Below are positions 11,204-25,305 of a stretch of DNA of 64,000 nucleotides, piece after piece. Within the stretch, counting starts at the first letter, position 1; each line of letters starts with the position of its first letter. Origin of the DNA: Zygaena filipendulae. Lineage: Eukaryota > Arthropoda > Insecta > Lepidoptera > Zygaenidae. Made by a program: the position numbers and the translations under genes. A model generated the notes under the pieces. That model had not been told where the DNA came from. It was given only the letters and a program-made list of their open reading frames with translations, and ran no database searches. The DNA lies in contig OU015660.1 of the NCBI GenBank assembly GCA_907165275.2, positions 5,334,501 to 5,398,500 of the forward strand, in the 5' to 3' direction.

Positions 11204-14200
11204 AGTATGTATCTGGTAGAAAACTGTTTGATAATTGTGCATCTGCAAGAAGGACGTGTCATTTTCAGTATGTACATTCTTATACAAACAAACACTGCAA
11301 TATGGAGCGATGTTTCAAAATCATGTCGTGACTAACAAGCCACTGGAACTCCGCTTAAATCATTGGCAAGTAGGTATTAAACGTCCGCTCAGAGAATTAT
11401 TACTTCAGTTTACTTCTAAGCCGAAACAGACCGCGCCTCCACTGTGGCCCATTGACAAATTCGTATCGGTTACCTACAATTCCATTTTCTAGCTCCACTC
11501 GACTCGATACGAATATAAATAAATCCCTTCTAATACATTCGATACGGCGCAAAGTCACGAAGTTTACATAAAATAGGTGATTTGCGCCGAATGCCATGGT
11601 TTTTTTCTCTTGCTGAATTTCATCGAGGGTGTGGGACCTGCCTACTTTGAGAGACGAAAAAAACATGTTTACAGGCTTTTTTGTTGTTAACGATTACCGA
11701 CTTTTGAAGGCGTGCTTGGGATCGTAAATTCTGTTTCGTGTTGCTTAACAGTTATTGTCAATGTCTGGGAAATAATGATTGATTTTTAGCAGGATCTCTA
11801 CATAATATGCCCAAATTAGAAAAATACTTTTATATAATTCAGGGCCCTTATTCACTATGATTATAATACGGCGCGTTAAGATAAAGCGCCACAAAAATTG
11901 ACTTTCCTTCGTAATCAAAGAAGTTTCACTTCAAAAAAAAATATTTACGTTTCTTAGGGCATACAGAATAATAATTTAAAATATAATAAAGGGGATACAG
12001 TATCTCCTTTATTATATTTTCATTTCATTTTGAAATTATTATTCTGCATTCTGAATTATTATACAGTAGTAGATACATAACTATTTATTAGTTTAGTTCT
12101 ATACGTATCTCTATACACATGTACAACGACAGATCTTGTATCACGAAACATATTCTCAGTAAGTAAGTAATAAACAAAGTTAGGCTCGGGTCGGACATTT
12201 AACCCGTAGGAAGGAACACGACGCCGTAATCGAGGGACGAGGTCAAACTTAGTAACAGATTGCTGTGCAAATTAAAGTGAGACTTCCCTAATAGTTCTGA
12301 ACTTTTCCTCGTACGTAGTAAGTAGGTACATGCATTATGGAAAATTAAGAAAATGTCTTGAAAATCCACAATTTACCATTACTTATTCACATTATTATAT
12401 TAAATGAAACAAAACCAAACAAGTCAGACTTAAATAAATTCGGTAATAGAGTTTTTATCTGTACTTTATATGTGTACATTTCAAATTAACACAACATTCT
12501 TATCGGTAAAACTAATCCAGACGAATGTTTTCTTGTTTTTTTTTCGTTAGTCAAGCACTGTAAAGTAAATAGAGCACAGACCGATAGATGAGGACACTCG
12601 AAACGACATTTACGACTCAATCCGGGGAGAACTAACCGACCATCCAAAGCGGGTCTGTATTAATACCAATTTATACAGAACTCTTACCCTTCGTTAAGTT
12701 TTATAGATCGATAGCCCGAATGAAGAGTTCGCTTTATAGTGGTGGGTGGAGCGTTTTGAACGCTCGGTGCGCCAGGACAAGTTTGGAGGCACGTCATAAG
12801 CCTGTCGAGTAATGTCGTTTGTAAGTATGCGGCGATACGGGAGAATGTGTCTCACATGGTATCTATCTGGATTATACAAGCAACGGAATTTAAAACCATT
12901 AAGTAGTGTTTGGTATTTAATACTACCTTGAAGTAATCGATTAAAAATAATGATAAAAACTTTTTACCGGTTTAAAGCGTTATAATTATATTCAATTAAA
13001 AATCAATCCTATCCTATATATTATAGGTAAGATTAAAAAAAAACATACAAAAGTAGATACTTAGGTAGGTACATAAATGCAAACAACATCTTTTATTTAA
13101 AATAATTTCGTAAATACCCATTGGTTTTTGAAACTACCAAGGTCACATAAAATATAGATAGTTAGTTTATATACGTATATATATACTTTTTGTGAATATA
13201 TACTGTTTACAATAAATAAATAGAATCCCAAGGGAGTAGGACGAGGTCCGAGAGGTTAATGGCGCGAAAACTGACTGGATCATATCCCAGAGTTTACGAT
13301 CCGGGATAAACGGCCGATTCATTTGCAATTCTAACTGCGACTTTAGCAGTGGACCGCGTGCGACACGGCGACGACATGACGTTATTTTACATCTTAGCAC
13401 ATGAATAAATACATAATTATAATTAAATATTTCCTATAATATGTATTTTCATCATAAGTTCATAATAGATCTCTTAAATTGATAGGAACTAAAGGTAAAA
13501 TGGAGTTAGGTAAAAGATTTCGTAAAAAAAAAAACATCAGCGTTCGTAAAAATAGATCTTTTCATTTTTTCATTTTTTCTATTGCATATTTTCCTGAATG
13601 TACTTTCGTAATACCTATATTAAATTTGAATCACATTTTCACAACACCTCCAACAACCTATGATTACAATCTGATTACCATAACGTAACATACTTAATTA
13701 CTAATTTCTCACAAATACTTTATACCATAACTAGGTATGAGAACGAGCTCACTTCGTACCTCAAAATCATCAGGGCATCGATCAGCGATCAAGTGGTCTC
13801 ACTACAGTTTGGTATTCCGTCTGATTATCTGATGTTATCTGCAAGGACAGGTTGTGGTTCGTGGCTTGGCCCTAAATAGATTTCTGCGTAGATAACGAGT
13901 TTCGATTGGTGTTCAGAATATATATGTATCTATCTACCATACATTGGAATGGATTTCCGTGCTGGGTCTACTTACGCGGTTTATTTCATAAAACTGGTTT
14001 AATGTTAACTTAGCCAGATAAGCAACCTATGTCTTGTATGAAAGAGTTTATGTAGGTAGGTATATTGATTTTATACTTAGCCAATAATTTTATGCAGACT
14101 ACACAACAGACTAAAGTTTCACAGCCTCAAAGGGACCATCTACCTATCTGTTTATACTTATAGGCCTGAAAGCACTTAGACAAAGTATAAAAATCCGTTA

Positions 14201-14300
14201 GTTACGTAAAAAATCATCAACTATAGGTGTAAGAAATGCCAACTTATTCAAATCTATATGTACATATTATCTCTATTATTAAATAGCAGATTTAATTTGT
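11204..14300. other. Gene-free DNA with a GC-richer patch
   Basis: No gene is recognised. It contains the inverted repeat at 11964-12046 and two patches of more balanced base composition, at about 12540-12880 and 13220-13385. Those patches stand out from the AT-rich background and could be conserved regulatory DNA. The open frames here have no family signature. Confidence 0.45.
11964..12046. repeat. Imperfect inverted repeat
   Basis: The left arm runs CAGAATAATAATTT then AAAATATAATAAAGG. The right arm returns CCTTTATTATATTTT then AAATTATTATTCTG, with an extra 11-12 bases bulged on the right. The loop is a near-palindrome around GGATACAGTATCTCC. It is probably a short MITE or a fold-back sequence. 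Confidence 0.6.
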
Positions 14301-14622
14301 ACTAGCTGTGCCCCGCGGTTTCAACTGTGTAAGTTTCGGAATTCCCGCAGTAACTCCAAAGTAGCCTAATTTACTCCTTATAGCTAATTAGCAATGAAGT
14401 TCCAGTCAAAATCGGTCCAACCGTTTCGGATATTCACCCGCGTGAGTTTTGGAATTCCCGCAGGAACTCCAAACTTATTTTATTCTTCTTGCCCTTACAA
14501 TGACAAACAACAAACAAGAATTACCACAATTGGTCCAGCCGTTCAAGCGTGATGCCGTCACTCAGAACGGATGTTTCGTCACCAAGGGAAATAGGGATTT
14601 ATTTTTATATATAGATTGTGAA
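14301..14622 (+). mobile_element. Lep1/Helitron-like repeat, composite copy
   Basis: It begins ACTAGCTGTGCCCCGCGG. The reverse complement ends CGGGG...CAGCTAGT, which fits a Helitron 3' end (a GC-rich hairpin, then CTAG, then host T). The body repeats the module GGAATTCCCGCAG-AACTCC twice (about 14339 and 14452), so it looks like two copies fused or internally duplicated. It ends in TTTATTTTTATATATAG. The family name is from memory of lepidopteran repeats; the structure is seen directly. Confidence 0.6.
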
Positions 14623-15370
14623 CTGAACAATTTTGTAGCGTGATATTAATATAGAAAATATTCGCTTTAAATAAACTCATTTTGATGTTGGAAGATCGAA
14701 ACATACCTAAACAATGCTTCAGATGAAAAGAGCCACTTAATTTTTTTTTTTTTGCTTCTACCTAACTACCTATTTAAATAATATGAGAGGTACATCATTT
14801 TTAAACTGTACATAAAAAATAAACGATAAAACAAGAAGTTGACTATTCGCACATCAATGCAAGTAAATTTTATCTCTCAATCAAATATGCAACAGTCGCA
14901 AGCACGTTTTTGTGTGACGCTGTCATGCAATAAAAATGTTAATTCGGACGTGGAGGCTGTTTAAGTACTTACAATGCATACACGTAACTTAAATGCACAC
15001 GCATTAGATTAAGCCCTAAAAGAAGCTTCAAAATAAATTGACACTCTGAACAGATAAATTCAATAATTTATCAGCTATTTTTAATTTACCTAATGTTTTT
15101 TTTTTAACAGTCATAGATTTTTATGAATTAAGATAAGATCTATTATCCACGCATGAGCTTAAATCTACGTTTTCAATCAAACCGGTACCTTAACTATACT
15201 AATTAGTATTTACTGATGATTTTTCTGATAAGCGATATCATCGTTTAGTCTATTAGGTTCGACTTGGCTAAACTTCGTGCAATCAACAGTAAAAGCATTA
15301 TAAATAAAAATGTGCTTTACTGAAATAAAAGTAAAGAAAAAAATTCAAACCTTATTATCATGTTCTGTGT

Positions 15371-15442
15371 GGCGTCGCCGCCTCACCTGTTAGTAAGGTC
15401 GACCGCGTGGAAATCCGCGTTCGATCCTTACTGGCAACACGC
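15371..15442. other. Strong hairpin with tRNA-like B box
   Basis: AGTAAGG (15392-15398), TCGA (15399-15402) and CGCG (15404-15407) pair with CGCG (15416-15419), TCGA (15421-15424) and CCTTACT (15426-15432), leaving an 8-base loop. An outer GGCGT/ACGCC pair is also possible. GTTCGATCC inside resembles a Pol III B box. A full tRNA cloverleaf cannot be formed because the T stem does not pair. It may be a degraded tRNA-derived SINE or a structured RNA. Confidence 0.45.
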
Positions 15443-16073
15443 CTGAAACAATAAAGAAACCATACAGACGTTATAACCTATATTGTTTACTTGCTATGCC
15501 CCGCGCTAACCTAACCTATCTGTACCACAATTTAAAAACGCAATACGTATTACAAATATTCTACCTACGTTTTCTTTTACAGTATACCATACATACCCCT
15601 TGTCATAAAAACACACACACAATAAAACTACTTTATACGCTTTAAAGCGGACAAACAGTCTTGTCTTTCACTCCTTACTAGGTAGGCGAGTGATTTATTT
15701 ACTTTATAAAATACACCAGGGACAAGAATAGCCTGACTCTTTGTTATGCTACAATGTATATTAGTAGATACATTTTCAAAACAATCATGCCCTTTATTTA
15801 AATTTAACCATCCATAAATACCGTGAAAATTTTACATAACATTTGTACCTATGGCCAGTATTTATATATTATATTCTACGCACCCACTTTTTTATTCTTT
15901 AAATACATTGTATATCAGGAAAAACCTTAACACATAGTATGTAATTCTTGACATCGATCGATATGTATACATATATATTATAGTTAATGTAGTTTAACAA
16001 TCTTTTGTGCGTATACCTACTTAAAAAATATTATCTACCGATATATTATTCGATGCATCGTCATCAGAAAGAT

Positions 16074-16150
16074 ATTTATTTATTTATTTATTTAGGCTCA
16101 CCAACAACTGCTCATACCATTACAAATTACAATGTTATTATATTTTTAAT
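16074..16150 (-). repeat. LINE/SINE 3' tail remnant, (TTTA)n type
   Basis: A run of TTTA units is followed by GGCTCACCAACAA. Read on the minus strand this is a retroposon 3' end with an (AAAT)n tail. A related end (TTTATTA then GGTTCTCCAA) occurs at about 22181-22235. Confidence 0.45.
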
Positions 16151-17147
16151 ATTAATTAAAAGAATAAAGTCTAACAGTTACTTATAGGTAAGCTCAGCAT
16201 GCACTACACAATCTGTGACTAAAAAAGAATATGTAAAAAAAAGGAAACTTAAAGAAAAATTAAATCACATAAATGTACCAAAATTGAAATTAGGTAAGTA
16301 CTAAAGCTTTGACTGAGATTATCAGTCGTCGTTTATTCGATGTCAGATAAGTGTATAGGTACCTACGGTACTTTAAGAAAAAGTGGATTGCCGAAAAATG
16401 TATAGTAGGTGCCTACCTATTCGTATCCTAATTATTATTTTATATTTATGCATCAATTTAATGGTTCCAAAGCTTTCATTCTTTCTTCGCGCTACTCCAA
16501 AGGTGCTATAAATTGTGTTAATTTGTAAAGACGCACGTTTTTTTTTTCATAGTTGTGTTTATATGACGACATGTTTTTTATTGTTTTCACCGACACAAGG
16601 ATCAAATTGAACCAATAATTTGATTTTAATTGTGATATTAGATGGCGATACTAATAAATAAAATGTTATATTACCTATAGAAGTGTTTTTGTGAATCCCA
16701 CTCAGGTTATATGAAAATCATAAAACTAGTTAGCTAGAAAAAAACCTGGTGGCATTCATATACCTATGGAGCTGGTCTTTTTTTCATGTTTCTAACATCA
16801 AATCTTACTTAAAAAGTTCATAAAACTCTAGGGAAGTCCTTTATAAACCAAACCCTTACATGCAGTATCGGAAGTTAGAGCAGATAGGTAGAGCTGATGT
16901 GTACACTCTAAAAAAAAGTATTTATATACGTAAATACAAGTAAAAATAAAGTAAATTATTTATAAGGAAGTTATAAATTATGTTATTGTATACCTACATA
17001 CCTATACCTACTTTCTGTGGGAATCCCGTAATTCACGCAGGTGAAACCTCAGGTAATCACTAGCAGCTTTTCAATATTTCATGTTACATGAAGGCTGAAT
17101 TACCTATATTACTTTGATATTTTGAAATTGATCTCACTATGTCCTAG

Positions 17148-17185
17148 AAAGTGTTTAATTAGCATCTTCGCTAATTAAACACTTT
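17148..17185. repeat. Perfect 16-bp hairpin
   Basis: AAAGTGTTTAATTAGC (17148-17163) and its exact complement (17170-17185) flank a 6-base loop, ATCTTC. No open frame or known element surrounds it. Confidence 0.8.
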
Positions 17186-19854
17186 TAATTAAACATTTAT
17201 ATATTTATAGTAGTTAAAAAATATTAACTAGGTACCTATAACTTACTCAAAACTAAATAAGTGAGTACCTAAATAAAACGGGAACATACCACTCCGAAGA
17301 AAGCTCTAGAAATCTCAACAATAAATGCCCACAAGAGCTAAATTTATTTTTATTGTGTGTTCCACTTTAGGACTACCTATAAGATTGAAAAATGTAACGA
17401 TATTTCTCGCCAATTTGTCCCTAGAGTTTTTTTTAGGGGCAATAAAATATTTTACTGGCATAATTTAAATGGTGGATTTCCGAAGACGGCACCCATCTCA
17501 TTTAATAAAAATATTAAACACTTTTTTTATAATTTAAGAAGTCATAAACAAAATAAACGTCTTGTGTTTTTAATAAAATTATGATAATTATTTAGACATT
17601 TATATCTAGTAATCATTAAAACATATTTTTTGTAACTTACTTTATATTTACTGTTAAAAAATTTTATCTAACAATATTATCATCTAATAGTTTCCATTTT
17701 ATTAAAATACATAGGTATACAATACACATTGCTTATTGTAATTTTGGGCGTTAAAAGTTTGACATTATATCGAGGGTGTATAAGTAATATGTTGATTTAC
17801 GAATTATTTTATAAGATTTTTTTACATAAGCTGATAATTACCATAATACACGCATACTATGGCTGATTATATTATGTCGCATTAATAGCTAAGGGTATAA
17901 TATACTTATTGAAAAACTTTACAATACTATACTTTTACCCAGTTACGCACATAGCTCCGGCAATTATGCAAAAAAGGGCAGTGTACTGCACTTGAAGGAT
18001 TCTAAGAAACGTCATATCTGATCCCGCGTTTCACTGCAGTCGTTATATGGCGGATGCAACGATGTGCTCCGAGATAGCCACTCATTTCGAACCCACTACC
18101 CGGCTGTCTCAGGCTTATAAAGTAAACTTGTAATAAGACAGGTTTTGTAAGCATTATTTTTGAGATAAAAACTATTTCTTGCGTAAAAATATATCATATA
18201 AGTAGATAAAATAACCAATTCTGTTTAAAAATTTTAGCTATTTTTTATACCCTTAGGTGATACTTATAAGGGACAAAATTTTACTTTCCTATATAAGAAT
18301 TTCAAAACTTACGCGGTTAAAACCACGAGGTACAGCAACTATTGTAATATAACGAGGAAGTTATTCTAAATAGAAATATTATGTATTTGTAAATACGAGC
18401 AATATGGCTATGATAAAAATTAAAATATTTTTTAAAATACATACGTCTAGAGGTATTTATTTGGGAACGGGTGTATAGTGTCGCTTCTTTACGTACCAAG
18501 TATTCTTTGTTATAAGTAAGCAATTGCCTTGTAGTGGTGTCTGTAGGTATCCTGACGTCTGAGTGCATCGTGACAGGTTTTATGTAGTTGGATATCATAT
18601 TTAGGAGGCGGAGACGAACGCATCTCTTTGTTTCCCTTGGTATACGTTAGCTTTTATTGCGAGTCCGCGAACAGCTATAGGTACAGGATGAAACTTAAAT
18701 CAATAACCTTTTTAACTTAAAACTATAGTGCTATATACTAATATACTTAGTGAACTGAGAACTTAAATTGGTATTTAAACAGTGCAAATACAAATTATGT
18801 AAGTACAAAAAATATAATAAAAAATGTAATGTAAAATAAATCTTTAAACTATTAAAAAAAAATCTAATGTCTTGTTGTTAATTTTTTGTTATTTTATTTA
18901 GTCGGTATAATTTTGATTAACATTTTTTGTCCCTGCTACTGTAAACTCAATCACAAATAGGTACTGAGTCTAAGCTACCGTCTAAGGTACCTACTAATAA
19001 TTTCAATTTCACCGTTAAGATATTGAGATTTGTTTTACTCATGCAGAGTTGCTATTCTACGTGGTCTTTACACTTTCATTTTCATTATTCCGAAATGTTA
19101 TTCGAACTTTTAAAATTGAAAATCTAAGAATATATCATTTATTAGGTACACCCTGATAGTTACGGCACAGTATAGGTAAATAATACTACGTATATTTATT
19201 GCTAAAATTTATTGCTTAGGATAACAAGGTAATATTTACTGAAACCGAAAATGCCTATCTAAAATTTAAAGGAGTAGGTAAATTTGTAATAATCTAACCG
19301 GAATACATAGGTTACATTCACCTCAAACTTACACTGATAAGTTGTATTTTGCCTTATTTATATATTATGTATGATTGATGGTTTACCTAAAACTGAAACT
19401 TTTATATAGACTTATAGTCTTAATAAAAAAATATCATAGTAATAGTAATACTAGATAAAGTAGCACGCACGCTGTGGGGGCCACGCACGACCGCACCGCA
19501 ATGATTCAATATAATCCGCACCAACATATGGCGACCGCCCGATATCACCGACTTATATTAAACGGACTTATTTGGAGAAACAATAACAACCGCTGGAAGA
19601 AAAGACGTGAAATAATAAACCTTGGTATCTTAATTCCGCCACAAATATGATCCGCATATGTAATGTAGTGGTGATATACATAATTCTGTGTTAAAAAACT
19701 TGAGTTAATACATTAAAACTCACGCGCGCCCTGCGCACGCTCAATGAGGTGGCAGAGACAGTAGAGATACTTACCTGTTCTCTGAATGAATTCTCAAAAA
19801 TAACTTTGTTTGTGTTAACTTGTAAGCCAAATACTTAAAGAAGTCATATAATCG

Positions 19855-19917
19855 CATTAGGTTAGCCTGTAAGGATTATGTAGTTTTTGAAATAAATAAA
19901 TAAATAAATAAAATAAA
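19855..19917 (+). repeat. Retroposon 3' end with (AAAT)n tail
   Basis: GTTAGCCTGTAAGGATTATG is followed shortly by a run of AAAT units. This is the usual form of a lepidopteran LINE or SINE 3' end on the plus strand. No coding part remains. Confidence 0.45.
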
Positions 19918-20794
19918 ACCAACTGTAAATAGAACCTTTACTGATGCGCAGTTGCGCACACTAATAACCTACCAAAGTTTTATCGCACTCCATCGATAAT
20001 ATTTAGGAAAACAAAGAAAAAGAAGTTATATAATAGTTGTGTTCACAGATAAACTTACAAAAAAATTATAGTAGGTTCAAAATGCTGCATATAAATTAAA
20101 TAAATAACCTATATATTTTTTTTTTATACGTACTTTTTTGAATTAGTATTTTAGCATACAATGAAAGTAACATTTATGTAGTTGGCAACGAACGCCATAA
20201 TATTTATTTATTCACGTCAAGGAAATATAACTTCTTACTTGTTTACATAATATCTAAGTAGTTAAATACCTACTACCTACAAGATTTTTTTTAAATATAA
20301 TAACGTATCTAAATAACGATATGGTATCAATTTAGCCTTCTCAGTTTCGATAACCGAGGCCCAACTAGTCGAGGAAAGGTATAAATTCAGCCATTGTTTC
20401 GGCTGTGGCGACGTGTTCCAAATAGCAATCACATCTTATACGTGATCGATTCTGAGAAGGGAGCCGGAATCCAAACATAGCTATACAACTACGTACTTAA
20501 TACCTACCTACACCTACCATGGATCGCCAAATTAATAAGACCACCTAAGCTACCTATATATAATTATTCAAATTTGAATACTGGATTTATAGAGGTCATA
20601 GCAACCAAGCTATGAACATAGTTACAATAACTACCTAAACAAAAGTAAAATTAGTTTTCACAGTCTTATCATCATCATCATATAGAAAAATAAATTAGGT
20701 ACCACTGTATAAGACCTACATAATATCCCACTATATATTTTGTGTAGAATATAATTTTAGCCGAGGTCCTAATTCTGGTACATTTGCGATGAGC

Positions 20795-20975
20795 TTAACA
20801 AGAACCGTGCGCGGCGCGCTTTTCATCTCTGAAGCGAAACATTTACATTTTCGTCTCATTTATTTGCTATTTCGAGCCAACCCGGAGCAGCCCTCCCGCG
20901 CTCCCCCCGCCAGCGCCCCTGCCGCGCTCATGCCAATGAATAAGTCTCAGTGTGCGTCAGACGAGAGTAAAACGA
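20795..20975. promoter_or_regulatory. GC-rich island of unknown role
   Basis: This roughly 180-bp patch is strongly GC-rich (for example GTGCGCGGCGCGC and CCGCCAGCGCC) inside very AT-rich DNA. A 69-codon open frame crosses it but has no recognisable domain and no matching splice context. A distal Abd-B exon, promoter or conserved regulatory element are all possible; the sequence does not decide between them. Confidence 0.3.
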
Positions 20976-22180
20976 AATTGGGAAGGAACGCTCTATAAAG
21001 TCTAATTAAGTTTGAAGTGAACACACAAATGTAAAGAAATATAAAAGGATCCCTAAAATGTTGAATTTATTTGCCAGCTTTAAAATAAGAAGCACCTGAA
21101 TTAAGAAGACATTTATTTTTTAGTATAGCTTGCTGTTGGTATATTAGTATTGTTTAATACAAATACTCGTATGTGAAGTCAGTGAACTCTATTTTAAAAT
21201 AAGCCAGCTGAACTAACTTTTGAGTAAAAGCTGATATCCTTTTGATATATTATAAATCATTTAATTTAACATAACTAATAATCATAAATCATTTCAACGC
21301 ACATATTTAGGCGAGAGAGGATGCCGAATGCGCATGATCAGAATGTAATCGCATAATTCCCACTTTTATTAAGTTATTTACGAAGAAAAGGCTGTCGCTT
21401 TGTTATTCAGGGACCGTTTCGTATAAAAATAATGCGTCCCTTAACATAAACCTTTTGTCTCGGGGCGGTACGGCCCCCGCTTCCCCACCTAACCCTACCT
21501 CATGTAGGTGTCGCTTTAGCTACATTTGTAGAAAATTAAATTATTTCGTTACCACCCTCTTGATATTCTGCGGCTTGCAACGCACGCATGCAGGATGCAT
21601 GCTCCGTGACAAAACTCTTAAGTATACTGTGTATCAGAAATCAGAGAACAAACTTCTCAACATGAATAAAAACTGAAATAGTCATCGTATTCCTCGACTC
21701 TACATCTAAGTACCTACAATGAACACGAGACTTTATTACACTTAACATACGTAAATCAAGTATTTCACTTAAGTATTCCTGATCACCGAATGATTAATAA
21801 CCTGCATTGTCTCAAAAAATAAGTTATTTTCGATTTTAATATGGTATTGGTTTGTGATTTCTGTATTTTTACAGTCGCCAGATGTAAATATCCAGATTTT
21901 TGTGATAGAAAAATGCGCGCCACCCAAACCAACCTAGAATATAAATCGCCCTGTTATATTTTCCGGAACATTGGCATTCATGAAGTTTGTGAGCCCTGAA
22001 GCTACGAGTGCAAGATATTTCTTTTTTTTAATAACATACAAGTAGCAATCTCTACAAAAATAGATACGCCAGATGTTAAGTAAAATTACACAAACAATTA
22101 TAATAATTCCTAAAATCTTTAATGATCTATCTACCTCCTAATATCTTTTCAAGGCATAATTATTTCTTATGAAATATTCT

Positions 22181-22235
22181 TTATTTTTATTTATTTATTA
22201 GGTTCTCCAATAATGAGTACAGTGTTATAAAATAA
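22181..22235 (-). repeat. LINE/SINE 3' tail remnant
   Basis: TTTATTTTTATTTATTTATTA is followed by GGTTCTCCAATAATGAG. It is similar to the remnant at 16074 and is likely the same family read on the minus strand. Confidence 0.4.
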
Positions 22236-25095
22236 ATTCGTGTACATAGTAAATAATATGCTTATTGCCTCATTAATTATAAAAGAACACAACATTGCAC
22301 CAAAAAAGAAACAAAAAAGGGTAGGCAGCCCAAAACAAATTCACTGCGAGTACAACACTCTGTGCTCGTTGATCGCATTGCTTCTTACAAGTAGTAGCTT
22401 TTTAAATTTCGGATATTATTCGAATAGGTATTATTAGAATAATGTAGCGATTAAACGTTTGACCTAGTAGTTGTCGAACCTAACTGCTACGTCAGAAGGC
22501 ACTGTTTCGATTCTAAAATAAACACATGTGTGATCAACATTTGTGATGATATAATAACAACAGAAAGTAATTAAGTAAAATACTTATTAGGTATATCAGA
22601 TTTCTACAATTTTATCTAGTAATCATAGTACAACTTCAGCTTAATTTGGAACCATGAACGCACTGTGTGATGAGTGCCTAGCTTTATTATTAAGATTTTT
22701 TTTTGTTTTCTTCTTTAGTCATGTTTTCCAATAATTTAGCTTTTTTTAAATTTATTTGTTAATTTGTATAAAATATTACATTGATTTCAAGTACTTCTAC
22801 TTACCTAATATACATTTCAATGCATTACCCTCAGCGGGGTGTTTCAAAAAGCCCTCATTGACTTCATTTCCCTAGTAATTACGATGCAACGAAATGTAAA
22901 TTTTGACATAAATATGCCAGAGTATGCTTTCTGACACTAAAACATTGTTAAAATGTAGGACGGTGCTTTTATATTTTTGAAGGGAAATTTTGATGGATAG
23001 TAGGTACTTCGGTACAGATAGGCACTCAAGCGATGTGATGTTATGAAATTAAAATTACGTTTCTGGATTTTGGAACTTAAACTCATACTCATATTCATAC
23101 TCATGCTAGTGAGATAGTATGCTAAAATAAGTTTGTGAGTGCATACATAATCTCCCTAGTTTCTATAGTAAAATATCTATATATAATAGAGGTGGCTTTT
23201 TTTCTTAACAATACTTTGGTAGGTACAAGTACCGTGTTGACTCTATATCATATCGATACGTCCGCTTTACGACCAAAATAATAAACATTTGTATTCAAAT
23301 CATGTGAGCCACGGGAACTCTTCGTTCTTGGGGATTGGTTTAATCCGATATGATTGTTAATATTTTAAATTTAAAATACGTAATCATGGATGAATAAATT
23401 AGAATCTTCCTGACCACACCCACTAGTAGTCGAATACACAGGATGTTCTTGAATATTTTTGAAAAACTAAAGAAACTGACGAGTGGGACTTACTCGGGAA
23501 AACTGTGGTAGAGTCGACTAAATTCTCAATAATTCAGATCATTAAGTGTATCTAAACTTTAAGCAGCTTGAGGGGCTATGATGAAAAATAATTAAATAGT
23601 AGAAAGACAGTGATTGCGTATTGCCAGTACGAGTATGACTGCACGATATGAGAGAAATTGAATTAAAATAAAATAATCAGTACGTATTTAGTAAATTTCA
23701 ATTACTTTTTAATAGATCAAGTCTTTTTTTCTATCCAGAAAATAAATTGTAATCAGATTTCGATTTTAGGTCAGAATTTCAGTCATAAGCACAATATATA
23801 GGCATATTTGTAAACAATTTTGTCAGGTAGATAATTAAAAAAATACTGTGTAAAAGGCAATTTTTTTACTGTAAAGCGTATGTAGATATTCTCTGATACA
23901 ACTATGCGCCAAATATGTAAATACTGAGAACAATACCTGAGGTTTTAATTAACAAAGGAAAAAAGGGGTAAACAGGAAACAAAGAGTCAGATGCCTAATA
24001 CTTAACAAAGGGTGAAAGGCAGTATGAATATGAAATAGGCTCTTTTTCATTCAAATTATGCTGGGCAAAATGTTGCTGAAAGAAATACTTTTACGTGTTA
24101 TTATTTTCTTTTTTATTTGTTTTATGAAAACAAAAGTCACAGAGCTACCATTGTTAGACTTTCACCTTCAAAATTAAAAATAAGTGGTCCAACTTCATGG
24201 TATAGTATCTCTTGATGGACAATTTAAATGTGTCAAAATTAACTAGTAGATAGGTATCCAACCAATATTAAAACATTACATAGCAATTTTTGACACAAAT
24301 CCATTTTGTTACAATTTTTACAATAATTATTCGAATTTTGTATGTTTCTTGGGCTAATTTTTAAATTCTTACCAAGATACTGATGGAAAACATGTACCTA
24401 GTTATTAATTTATAAGAACAAAATTGATTAATCCGTTGTTTGATACCGGTTTGTACCAACACGTTTAATTATTATTAGTATTACTTAATATTCATAATAT
24501 ACCTACACCGCTCACTTAAAACTTAGGTAGGTAGGTATGTAGTTGCATTCTTAAATTTAAAGATAGAAAAACTATACGACGCAACACATCTTTTAAATTC
24601 ATCTTTTTATAAATAGAATACCGACAATTTTGTTTATGTGAATGAGCAAAAATAACAGGCGTATAACTTTGAAGTCGCAGTCACAGTGAGGCCCGTAGCG
24701 TAGCCATAACACCCAGCTTGTGACGCTCCGGATGTGTTCTGAACCAAACTCAACTCCTGACTAAGCAACTCACCGACCAAATGGGTAGAGTACAGTGGCC
24801 GACATAAAATCATAAATCTCGGACAGCTAACATTGGTTGTATACCTTCAGACACATTAAAAATATGTATTTAGCTCTATGGTAATGATGTGTGGTTGATT
24901 TCATGTAAAACTCGATGGTAAGTAAGTAGGTTGGATTGTTCTTTATTTATAATTATTTATGATATTTAGTTTTATTAGCTTCATGAAATTATTGCGGTTT
25001 AAAGTTTCAGCAATAGACTACCAAAATTTTTAATTATTCAGAGTTTTATGTAGACGCTAAAAAAATCAGGTTGGGATATCTTTTATTATTTATAT

Positions 25096-25303
25096 TGTTG
25101 TAATCTGATAGTAAATAAAAAAAAAAAATAAACTTAGCGCCTTCTATAATGTCTATGACACGCTCTGTTATGTGTCTATGCAACTTTTTCTTCTTGTCAC
25201 TTCTACTCCGTTGACATTACGAACGTACCGGTCGTACTCACTTTGCTAAATTAAATAACTAAAGTTTAAACTCAAAGCGTGTTTATTTCATAACTTTACA
25301 ACA
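25096..25303 (+). repeat. Copia 5' LTR
   Basis: This 208-bp terminal repeat has TG...CA ends. It contains a TATAAT-like string (CTTCTATAATG, near 25142-25152) that could serve as its core promoter, and AATAAA downstream of the first A-run. Confidence 0.95.
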
Positions 25304-25305
25304 AA

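Larger units (their letters stand above)
14641..25095. other. Gene-free upstream DNA
   Basis: No coding gene is recognised in about 10 kb. It holds the structured element at 15371-15442, two perfect or near-perfect hairpins, A/T-tailed LINE remnants, and a GC-rich island at 20795-20975. A smaller GC-rich patch lies at about 21455-21530. The remainder is AT-rich with many TACCTA/TAGGTA strings. Confidence 0.45.

Noticed and set aside
15371..15442. tRNA-Leu-like gene
   Set aside because: A 7-base loop with TAG at its centre can be drawn, but the T stem cannot pair.
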